A DNA stretch of 64,000 nt from Corticium candelabrum (Eukaryota > Porifera > Homoscleromorpha > Homosclerophorida > Plakinidae): NCBI RefSeq assembly GCF_963422355.1, contig NC_085087.1, positions 6,281,036 through 6,345,035 of the forward strand. Direction: 5' to 3'. Shown one piece after another: positions 53,801 through 64,000 of the stretch. Position numbers and translations under genes: made by a program. Position 1 is the first letter of the stretch. The number at the start of each line of letters is the position of its first letter. Under the pieces are notes generated by a model. The model was not told the origin of the DNA, ran no database searches, and saw nothing but the letters and a program-made list of their open reading frames with translations.

Positions 53801-56800
53801 ATCTTCATGATCTAGAAGAGCTGCATTTGTTTGGGAACGAAAATCTTCAGACATTCTCATGTACAGGTCTTACCAAGTTGAAAAAGTTAAATTTGAGTTG
53901 GTGTAACATACAACAGCTGCCAGCTGAATGGAATGATCTTCATGATCTAGAAGAGCTGGATTTGTCACGGAACGAAAATCTTCAGACATTCTCATGTACA
54001 AGTCGTACCAAGTTGAAAAAGTTAAATTTGAGTGGGTGTAACATACAACAGCTGCCAGCTGAATGGAATGATCTTCATGATCTAGAAGAGGTGAATTTGT
54101 CACGGAACGAAAATCTTCAGACATTCTCATGTAGAGGTCTTACCAAGTTGAAAAAGTTAAATTTGAGTTGGTGTAACATACAGCAGCTGCCAGCTGAATG
54201 GAATGATCTTCATGATCTAGAAGAGCTGGATTTGTTTGGGAACAAAAATCTTCAGACATTCTCATGTACAGGTCTTACCAAGTTGAAAAAGTTATATTTG
54301 AATGGGTGTAACATACAGCAGCTGCCAGTTGAATGGAATGATCTTCATGATCTAGAAGAGCTGCATTTGTCACGGAACGAAAATCTTCAGCCATTCTCAT
54401 GTACAGGTCTTACCAAGTTGAAAAAGTTATATTTGAATGCGTGTAACATACAGCAGCTGCCAGCTGAATGGAATGATCTTCATGATCTAGAAGAGCTGCA
54501 TTTGTCACGGAACGAAAATCTTCAGACATTCTCATGTACAAGTCTTACCAAGTTGAAAAAGTTAAATTTGAGTTGGTGTAACATACAACAGCTGCCAGCT
54601 GAATGGACTGATCTTCATGATCTAGAAGAGCTGGATTTGTCACGGAACGAAAATCTTCAGACATTCTCATGTACAGGTCTTACCAAGTTGAAAAAGTTAT
54701 ATTTGAATGGGTGTAACATACAGCAGCTGCCAGGTGAATGGAATGATCTTCATGATCTAGAAGAGCTGGATTTGTCACGGAACGAAAATCTTCAGACATT
54801 CTCATGTACAGGTCTTACCAAGTTGAAAGAGTTATATTTGAATGGGTGTAACATACAGCAGCTGCCAGCTGAATGGAATGATCTTCATGATCTAGAAGAG
54901 CTGGATTTGTCACGGAACGAAAATCTTCAGACATTCTCATGTACAGGTCTTACCAAGTTGAAAAAGTTAAATTTGAGTAGGTGTAACATACAGCAACTGC
55001 CACCTGAATTGAATGATCTTCATGATCTAGAAGAGCTGCATTTGTTTGGGAACAAAAATCTTCAGACATTCTCATGTACAAGTCTTACCAAGTTGAAAAA
55101 GTTAAATTTGAGTGGGTGTAACATACAACAGCTGCCAGCTGAATGGAATGATCTTCATGATCTAGAAGAGCTGGATTTGTCACGGAACGAAAATCTTCAG
55201 ACATTCTCATGTACAGGTCTTACCAAGTTGATAAAGTTAAATTTGAGTAGGTGTAACATACAGCAGCTGCCAGCTGAATGGAATGATCTTCATGATCTAG
55301 AAGAGCTGCATTTGTTTGGGAACGAAAATCTTCAGACATTCTCATGTACAGGTCTTACCAAGTTGAAAAAGTTATATTTGAATGGGTGTAACATACAGCA
55401 GCTGCCAGCTGAATGGAATGATCTTCATGATCTAGAAGAGCTGCATTTGTTTGGGAACAAAAATCTTCAGACATTCTCATGTAGAGGTCTTACCAAGTTG
55501 AAAAAGTTAAATTTGAGTAGGTGTAACATACAGCAGCTGCCAGCTGAATGGAATGATCTTCATGATCTAGAAGAGCTGGATTTGTCACGGAACGAAAATC
55601 TTCAGACATTCTCATGTACAGGTCTTACCAAGTTGAAAAAGTTATATTTGAATGGGTGTAACATACAGCAGCTGCCAGCTGAATGGAATGATCTTCATGA
55701 TCTAGAAGAGCTGAATTTGTCACGGAACGAAAATCTTCAGCCATTCTCATGTACAGGTCTTACCAAGTTGAAAAAGTTAAATTTGAGTTGGTGTAACATA
55801 CAGCAGCTGCCAGCTGAATGGAATGATCTTCATGATCTAGAAGAGCTGCATTTGTTTGGGAACGAAAATCTTCAGACATTCTCATGTACAGGTCTTACCA
55901 AGTTGAAAAAGTTATATTTGAATGGGTGTAACATACAGCAGCTGCCAGCTGAATTGAATGATCTTCATGATCTAGAAGAGCTGGATTTGTCACGGAACGA
56001 AAATCTTCAGACATTCTCATGTACAGGTCTTACCAAGTTGAAAAAGTTAAATTTGAGTAGGTGTAACATACAACAGCTGCCAGCTGAATTGAAGGATCTC
56101 CTTGATCTAGAAGAGCTGAATTTGTCAGAAATCAAACTAGAAGTATTTCCAACAGTTTCATGTTTGCAGTGGAAACATTTACGAACATTGAATTTGTCTG
56201 GTAACAAGAGATTGTTGTGTCTTCCCAACAACATGTGGAATGAACTGAACTTGTGGAGATTGGATCTAAGCAATTGTGGTATAGAAAGTGTACCAAATAC
56301 AGGTAAATAGTAATATGACTTGTGACTGTTATAACTAGAGAAAGATACCACTAATTTAGTCATGTACAATACTTTCTTGAGTGATATTCATTATATTATG
56401 CATTGTTACTCTGAAGCAAGTTTGCTTGTTTCTAATAATAAGAAAATTTGTTCAATTTGTTTGTTGTCATAGTAGCAAGTTACTCCTAAATGTCTAAATA
56501 AGTGGCTGTCTGTAAAGCCAGCTAGCCAGTGTGGTATATCAAACACAATACAACTTAAGTGTTGTTAACAAACATTATTAGAGAGTTAAGTGTCTTTGCC
56601 CAAATTATTGTCTTTTCTTGTTTTTGCACTGTTACTTTACCTAATTTGGCAAGGCTATATTTGGCCAAATCTGCTTATTTGATGTCATATGGGGAAGATG
56701 TGAGAGAAGTTTTCTACAGGTGTGATCTGATAAGTACATGTATCATTCAATGGTTGCTAGTTTGGGAGCTGGGATGGTTGGTTGTGGAATTAAGTACTGT

Positions 56801-59800
56801 CAACTTCATAACTAAAAATGTCTTGTTGAAGCTTCGCAAGCGCGTCTGTTTGACTAGGCGCTTGGGGTCTTAATCAAGCACAAAGGCTATAGATTTGTTT
56901 GATATACATTAATAAGCATCTCTGGCATTTACCATTTACGGTACTTATATTTTATGGTCTTGAAAGTTTGTCTGTGTGTTTGCCTTTCTTGTTCTTGTTG
57001 TCTTTAGATAATGTTCAACAGTTGTAGTGTTCAATCATTTTTGATGTTACATTGTCATTTGTCCAGCGTGTGTGTTCAAAGTGTCGTTTATGAAAGCGAT
57101 AATTATTTGTTTAATCAAGTATAGTATTTATAACATATGTTATCTTAAACTTTTTAAGGTCACATTCTTATCAGCCAATCGGCTTAATTAACAGGCATAA
57201 ATAGGCTAGTTAACTTTGACTTGTTTGACTGTAATTGTTGGAGAATTGTTGGAGTGTGAGTTATGTCAGTAAGAGTGAGAGTTGACGGGTAGTTCCAATT
57301 GCGTATAAAATGTGATGAAGTATGGTGTTGTATAGGCAAAGCAAAGGCTAATTTTGAAGGGAAGCCTGAGTAGTCGAGGGGAGTATTGTGGTATTGTCGA
57401 TCCTGCCATGTTCTAAGTGTTTTGTTGCATGTTGCCTCTCTCTTGCCACATTCTATATATTAACAAACATTTGAGCCATTACAATACAGAGGTTTTTACG
57501 TGTATTCACGTGTAAATACACTGTTACTATGTGTATTAACCCGTTGCTATGCGTATTGACCCGTTGCTATGTGTAATGCCTCGATGCTCTAAAAATAATC
57601 CTAGCAACAGTATGAATACACTTGACAACATGCAACGAAATAGGTTTATAGATGATATGTCATTGTTTGCTAATCAATAAGTAACTTACTAATAAATTAG
57701 TTGCATTTCACATTGTCGATTGCACTTGTACAATAAAATCCGTAACCATTTTAGTTAGCCATCCATCAACTTATTTACGTTTGTAAGGTTAAACTAGAGT
57801 GTTGGATGATTTAGTCTTAATTATGGATGGTAAGTGTGGCATGCACATAGTTGGCAAGTTTGCTGCTTTCTGATGTGAATATGATAAATGTTGTGTTTAG
57901 TAGACTAACAGATAAGAGTGTATAGCATAATAGATAATGGAGTAAAAGAGAGGTGAAGTGTGTTATCGAGATGATAAGACAGGATGTCTAATGAATGAAG
58001 TGATTGAAACTTACTTGTATTTGTTTCTTTGTAAAATGATTATTGGGTTTCAGTCTACACCATATGTACTTGTTTACTCAATGTTTTGTTTTGCTTAACA
58101 ATTGTTGTCGTATGTACTTGTAGAAGTCAAAATTGAGCGAGTCAACATATCAGGAACTTCAGTCACTCATCTTCCTAAGGAATTTGTCTTTAGCTCCAAA
58201 CTTGAGGAATTGAGCGTTTATGGATGCCCATTAGTGTTTCCACCCATTGAAGTGTGCAAGCAAGTTATTCGTGTTATAAGAGAATATTTCCGTGAGCTGG
58301 ATAAGGTGGGTGGAGTGCGACGTGGCAGAATAAAGATTCTAGTGATGGGAACTACAATGGCAGGAAAAACAAGCTTCGTTGAAGCACTGGAGAGTGGTAA
58401 ACCATTTCTGGCAGAAGCCGATAAGAGAACTATAGGGGTAGTAGAAAAAGTGATGAAGCTGGATGATAAAATAGAATGCAAACTCCTTGACAGTGGTGGC
58501 CATAGAGCGTACATGCTAACTAACCAGCTGTTTATGAGTGACAATTCATTGGTATTGATTGTTGTAGACAGCAATCAGTATAAGTTTACTCAACAATGTT
58601 TTCGACAAAACATTGCAGATTTCCTGCAAGTTGTGTATGACAGAAACAGCAGAGCTCACATTGCTATTGTTGTGAGTAAAGTTGATCTGATGGTCGACAT
58701 GTCAAGAGAAGAAATGAGTAGAAAGTGGAGTGAACATCTGCACACTCGTCTACGTCAATTCTTGAAGATCAGACAAGCTGAGATTGATCGAATGAAACGA
58801 ATCATTGCAACTGGTGGTTCTCCAAAGAACAAATACGTATCAGAACGTCTTCACTTTTGTGACTTTCAGCGAATAACTGTTGAAGAAAATGTGCTATTGA
58901 CGAGTGCAGCTACACACGAGGGTGTGGTCAGTGTGAAGGTTCATTTAAGACAACTGTGTGGTACTGAAAGGCTGTTGCCTTCACTGCACACAGAGCTGCC
59001 GTCATCATGGGTAACTGTAGAAGACAAGTTGATGACAGCACAACCTGACACGTCTGTCCCCATTATAGATGTCTCTTATGCAATGCGACTGTGTGTAGAG
59101 CACGGACTGACAGAAGAAAGCTGTCGTGAGTTGCTAAACTACCTGAACCAGGTAGGAAGCATTCTGTATTACTCTCATCACCCGACTTTAGCAGAAGTTC
59201 TCTTTCCTGTACCACCATTTGTGGTCACTTTACTTAAGGCTGTTTTCAGACATGATCACGAATCTTTAGAATATGATTATCGGTTTATTGGGGTAGATAT
59301 AGGTCCTCAGAAGTTTAAGGAGATGAAAAGTGATCTTGTTTTTAATGGCATTGCTAGGATATCTATGCTGCTGGCACTGTGGAGTGAGTTCGATCTTACT
59401 GCAGATCGTCATGTTGACGTGTTTATTAAGCTTTTTCTTGCTCTCGACTTTGGTTATCTAACTGGCTCATCAGATGATATAGTTCAGGAACTGGCACACT
59501 CTCTGGGAAGACGTCAGATCACTTTAGCTCCGCCAAGTAGCACCAACCCGACATCAGATTCATCTGGTCACACAATAGAACAAAATCGTCATCAAGAGCA
59601 AACAGACAGTTGCCAAGTGATTTCTAAGCCAAAACAACATAATGTTGGCTTGTTGTTGCCATGGTTACTCAATGATGAGAAACCAGAGGATGTTAGTGAC
59701 CATTGGCCTCTAGATATACCACAAGGAGTCATACAAGTTGCAGTGGAATACTCATTTGCATATGAACGTCCATTGGGTTTGTTTGAACGACTGTCTGCTC

Positions 59801-60902
59801 GTTGCCATCGTCACTCCAATTTTATTCGTCACTGGAGCAGTGGACTGCTGATGTGTTATGGTGCAGTGACTTTGCTTATCAATTGCAGCAAGAATACTTC
59901 ACCTGGCTCTATATGTCTCAGTGGTAGAGTAGTCAAGTCACATCACAGTGTTGGCAGATTGTGGCATGTTCTTCTTCGTTGTGTGTCAGACATGGAGGAT
60001 CTTCTCCAGTCTGTTCCTGGTGTTCTCCCTGATAGATTCATCTACAGTGGAAGTTCTTCTACAAGTACAAAGTCTCCCCTCAATCGATGTATCTATTTGA
60101 TACCAGACGAAACATGGGGACCATTTGCAGTAGACACTGTAGCTGGAAGATGCAGTGCAGAGATGGTAAAACATGAGCAAGCAATAAAAGAAGGTAACAA
60201 CATGTATGAATACTGTTGGTCGCGTAGAGTGTATATGTTTGTATTCATTTAGTGTGTCCAAGTGTAAAGAAAGGCATTCCTCTTTCTCAAGTCTTGTCCT
60301 GTAAACATTCGACTGCAGTAAATCAAATGGATCTCCAACTGATAGCAGTAGATATTGGAGAGTCCTTGCATAACCTAACAAGTATCATATTTGGTACTGA
60401 CCAGTCTACGTTATCAAAGCTACAGCAAAACATTTCGGACTCCAGTTTTGTCCAGGCACCGGCATTCTGCATATTAAGTGAGTGGTTAGAGTCAAGAGAC
60501 AACCAACTGATGGTATGTGAATTGTATGATGCTCTACTTGTTGCTCGCATTCCATCTGAACCTCAAAAGCATTTGAGTTACTTGATGTTGCCTGATGCAG
60601 CATCTGAAAAGACTCCACCTGGTGACTCTGACAGGGTCACTCCACTCATCAAAGAAATAGTAGCTGAAAACGTTGGACAACGTTGGCATCAACTAGGTAT
60701 ACACCTTGATGTTTCAGAAACAGTCCTAAGGGAGTGTGAACGACAACTTTACACATACAAAGAGAAATTACATAAAGTTTTGTCAGCCTGGACAGATCAA
60801 AACCAACATGCTACAGTTCAGCAGTTGTTGGTCGCTTGTGATAAAGCTGGAGTGGGAGGAATAGTCAGGAGAGAGATTGAATCTAAGCTTGGCACAAACT
60901 GA
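50815..60902 (+). CDS. ROCO protein: leucine-rich repeat array, ROC GTPase, COR, two death-like domains
   Basis: Three exons, 50815-56302, 58124-60193 and 60253-60902, join in phase (G|AA and G|TG) to give 2,735 residues. The start is the first in-frame ATG after a stop at 50,530. Residues about 185-1830 are leucine-rich repeats, mostly a 45-residue double repeat. The ROC domain, about 1895-2110, has P-loop GTTMAGKTS, KRTIG, DSGG and VSKVDL. The COR domain spans about 2114-2470 (LPSSWVTVEDKL, ELLNYLNQVGSILYY). Exon 3 encodes two death-fold-like stretches, about 2545-2625 and 2647-2735 (VAENVGQRWHQLGIHLD, then LSAWTDQNQHATVQQLLVAC). ROCO proteins are GTP-regulated dimers; death domains recruit caspase or NF-kB adaptors, so a signalling sensor is likely (inference). 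There is no kinase domain, unlike LRRK or DAPK. The G3 and G4 motifs are slightly non-canonical (DSGG, SKVD). Confidence 0.85.
51362..56101 (+). repeat. 135-bp tandem repeat encoding 35 LRR pairs
   Basis: The block encoding IQQLP recurs at 51,481, 51,616, 51,751 and so on to 56,071: 34 steps of exactly 135 nt with no indel. Each unit encodes a 22- and a 23-residue LRR, of the type LEELxLxxNxNLQxFSC and LKKLxLxxCNIQQLPAE. Differences between units concentrate at the x positions next to the strand leucines (His/Asp/Asn, Phe-Gly/Ser-Arg, Trp/Arg/Glu/Gly). Confidence 0.97.
56303..58123. other. intron 1 of the ROCO gene (1.8 kb)
   Basis: Donor ACAG|gtaaat, acceptor cttgtag|AAGTC. It holds an unlikely open frame at 56,559-56,873 and a short tandem repeat near 57,520-57,590 based on gttgctatgtgtatt. 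It is much longer than intron 2 (59 nt). Confidence 0.75.
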
Positions 60903-61974
60903 TTGGAACACGAGTCATACAGAGTGATAATCTTATACATAACAATAATTGTTGTTTGCTCTGAAACAAACCAGTAATTATCTATATGTGGACGGGGAAA
61001 GGAAATAAGAGAAACAAGACAACACACTTTGCTTGCTGCGAACCAACAGCCTTATCGTTGTGTGCAGCTACAATATATGTAGAAGACTATCATCCAGAAG
61101 AAAATATCATCAGAAAGTAAGAAAATTTTGATGACAGTGGATTGTTTGTGAACAAGATGGTTATTGATAGGATGACACAACTGATTAAAATTACACACAA
61201 AGCAATGATGTGACTGCCTTAGAACAAGGTAACATTATTGAGTTGGATGACATACTGTTGGTGAATCTGTCGAGTTCAAATGTGTATGCATGAGTGTGAG
61301 TGGAAAGAAAACAATTGTAGAGCAGCACAAATACAGACAGACACACAAGCAACAGACATACAAAAACAGAAACATACAACTGAGCGCAAACAGTCACAAG
61401 ATAGTTAGAACATAAATCGACCACGTAAGTGTCTCTTGACTCACATATTATTCAGTATATCAAATACACACCAATGAGACGTTGATTGTGTCTCTAGGTT
61501 CACTTCAACTTGATCATCTCTGATATTTCATCATCAACTGGATGTGGCAGGATGTCAAGCAGCCACCAATACGTTCATTTATGTCGACTTGTACAGTATG
61601 ATATCACACCACGAGTGAAGGACAGACACACAAACATCAGCCTCTTCTTACAAGATGAACACTCATTATAATGGAAGTCATTGTACAAATAGTGTATATA
61701 GAAGATACAGTAAAGACAAAAGTTTAGTTGTTTTGTATTGAACTGCTGATAGCTATTTGAAATTGAATCTCAGTTTCACCAGATAACGCATCTTGATCTA
61801 CAAGAAAACATGGTGTCACCGTCATGTGTCTATTGAAGTCAATATTGCATTTAATGTTTCTAATTATTTATGTATTTAATTAATTAATTAATTAATTATT
61901 TATTTAAATAATTAATTATTAATTTTGCAATATTTTATCTCCAATATAAACAATCCTGTAAACATGGAAACATA
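60903..61974. other. 3' flank of the ROCO gene, no other gene seen
   Basis: No clear AATAAA signal was assigned just after the stop. A (TTAA)n run lies at about 61,878-61,918. Short open frames lack recognisable motifs. Confidence 0.5.
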
Positions 61975-61992
61975 TGAAAATCTCTTATTAAT

Positions 61993-62050
61993 TAACCATC
62001 CCGTAGTAGGTTAGTCTATCTACTTGTTCTAACCTACTATGAGATGGTTA
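61993..62050. repeat. hairpin, copy in unit E (short loop)
   Basis: Same stem as at 8,367-8,433, with the distal part of the loop deleted (tctatctacttgttctaacc). Confidence 0.7.
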
Positions 62051-62719
62051 TAATTATCTACTGTTTAATTGCGTGTAATGATCAGACGCACTCACTCACT
62101 CACTGATTTATTAATTAATTAAGTTGCTCCACACATACACTCATTTAGGGAGCATCTCCAATATTAGCGGACGTTTTCTTTGATTCGAACAATGATCAGA
62201 TTGGTGGTGACCACCCTCCCACCCCTTTAATTTAAACAATGTCTGACACATGTTTACAACACTGATGTTTTCGAAAATGTTGAAAAGTGCTTTTCAACTT
62301 CACTTTCTCAAATAGAGTAGCTTTGCATCGTGACAGGTTCTAGTAACAAGCAAAAAATAGGACTAACTGTCTACTACTATATTGTAGATGTTGCTGTAGG
62401 AAACAGTCGATCTGCACGAACAACTTAGCACATGGATGTTAATTAACACTCAGCTCAGTTTGTAGAGCCACAGAGGTGAATCAGTACGTGGGCTAGCCTG
62501 TAGTTTAGACCTAAAACTTTAATATCTAGTGTCATACACTTTCGGGTCTTTACCCCACTCACCCACTTCTGAATGTTGGGATTGGAGAAAATGTTTGGTA
62601 ATTGGAGATGTCCCCTTTTTTACTCACTCAGCTCTTGCTCTTTGCCATGCTCACTCGTTACGTGTACGTTACTGCGCATGCATGGGAAGACCACTTGGAG
62701 GCGGCTGACCAACTTCCCT

Positions 62720-62841
<122 letters not shown>

Positions 62842-63938
62842 CAAGCAATGGTGCACTGTTAAGATAACTTAGTACAAAAGCAGATTGTGAACAAAAACGC
62901 TTATGACTGTTGAAAACATGTGGGGTTTTACAACACGAGTAGATAAGCTGGATGAGTAACCTTCATTAAAAGTAGATAAGCTAAGTTCTCTCTCTCTTTT
63001 AACAAAAGGTATAACTAGATTGAAATCCCAAAGTCAACAGATAAGGTCATGGTCCAGATTAGCGTTTGCATGTCTGAACATGCGTAAATGCCACAGAACG
63101 TACCAATATCAGGCTGCACAATTCTCATAGAGCAAGTCTGAGTCAGACGATGGTGGAGGATTTACAGTGATTCATGCATGTAGCACCGTTTGAGGTCAAA
63201 ATTGTGTACTTACAAAAGCTTCAATTTATAGTCAGCTGACTTGACCAACCCTTAGTGCATGACTCAGTTGGTCAATATTTAATAGCTATTTTTGTAAAGT
63301 TTTTACTAGCGACTATTTGCTTATCACGAGTCGCGTATTCTTATCTATCATGATCAAAGTAAGCAAACGTTGACGTACAATTATGTGTAATACAGTATCA
63401 AACTTTTATCGTTGATATCAATGGTGAAATGAGATTTACTCTGCTGAACCACGTACGACCGAGCAGCGCTCAATAATTTAGTACTAATACACTCACCGAC
63501 TTTGCTGACGACAACTGGTTAATCAAAAACCAGGATTGTCATGCAGCAACTCCGGACTAGCCTTGGAGTCCCGCACTAAAAAGTACGTGTGACGTAAACT
63601 GTACGGTATTGACCTCTAGAGAAACGTTTTTCAGCGGTACCATCGTGTGTGAATAATGATATGGCAATCTCACAACGGTAGCTATTCTAGCTAAGTTGTT
63701 CAATCAACGATTCTACGTACTCAAAGGTTCCATACCGTTGGTACCTTATCCGGGAGTTTATATAGCGCTAACGATGTTCGACTGAAAATATGTAATCTCT
63801 GCCGCTGTACAATGACCGCATGAGGCTAAGAGACTGAAGGTATGCTAGAAAACGCGTTCTTTACGTAATCTCGTGAGGCACCTGGTATTCTGTTTTCTGT
63901 AGCTGATGTATTTTGTAGTCTGCTAGACAGTATATATA

Positions 63939-63982
<44 letters not shown>

Positions 63983-64000
63983 CTGTATTATGTCTTAGTT

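Noticed and set aside
53870..54130. Antisense open frame within the LRR array
   Set aside because: It is a mirror of the coding repeat and has no independent support.
50551..56101. Possible CRISPR-like array (regular repeats)
   Set aside because: There are no unique spacers. The 16-bp units are head-to-tail and the 135-bp units encode LRRs in a eukaryotic gene.
56559..56873. 104-codon frame with hydrophobic parts in ROCO intron 1
   Set aside because: It lies wholly inside an intron with clean splice sites and shows no recognised motif.

Overview
This is animal nuclear DNA. The supported genes are split by short GT-AG introns, several of only about 50-60 nt. The window is dense in microsatellites and decayed transposons, and no bacterial operon or ribosomal signal is seen. 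The gene content is: LRAT-domain proteins, collagen-like proteins with a fibrinogen-related C-terminal domain (like coral skeletal-matrix proteins), a Gig2/PARP-like domain, a death-domain ROCO protein and a KDZ-type transposase. This suits an early-branching metazoan, most likely a sponge, less likely a cnidarian. The sequence alone does not give the species.

Layout. 0-4.2 kb: a multi-pass membrane protein ending in a Gig2/PARP-like domain (+). 4.9-41.4 kb: a repeatedly duplicated cassette. It mixes two LRAT subfamilies (A at 4.9, 21.9 and 33.1 kb; B at 7.6, 15.2, 26.4 and 36.6 kb) with a seven-exon secreted collagen/fibrinogen-like gene, always on the minus strand (11.3-13.5, 18.4-20.7, 29.0-29.7 broken, 38.2-40.4 kb). 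Non-coding sequence around these genes is duplicated too, and a further cassette start is at 62-64 kb. CA/GT microsatellites sit at many duplication junctions. Insertions into the cassette are: a 2.16 kb fold-back DNA element with an 8-bp target duplication (22.3-24.4 kb), a 5' fragment of a Ty3/gypsy retrotransposon (29.7-32.2 kb), TA-flanked MITEs (2.05-2.49 and 32.2-32.8 kb) and a SINE-like insert at 10.3 kb. 41.5-45.8 kb: a KDZ-like transposase gene (-) with a nonsense codon. 47.65-50.15 kb: an apparently pure 2.5 kb CA repeat. 50.8-60.9 kb: one large ROCO gene (+), modelled at 2,735 residues, with about 35 near-identical 45-residue double leucine-rich repeats, a ROC GTPase, a COR domain and two death-like domains.

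How the genes may work together (inference). The ROCO protein has the layout of an intracellular sensor, and its repeat array varies mainly at positions expected on the ligand-facing surface. The Gig2-like, LRAT-like and fibrinogen-like genes belong to families that are often lineage-expanded, and Gig2 is linked to antiviral responses in fish. The region may be an innate-immunity-like or surface-recognition cluster that turns over by tandem duplication. Most LRAT-B copies are broken, whereas three of the four collagen/fibrinogen genes have clean open exons.
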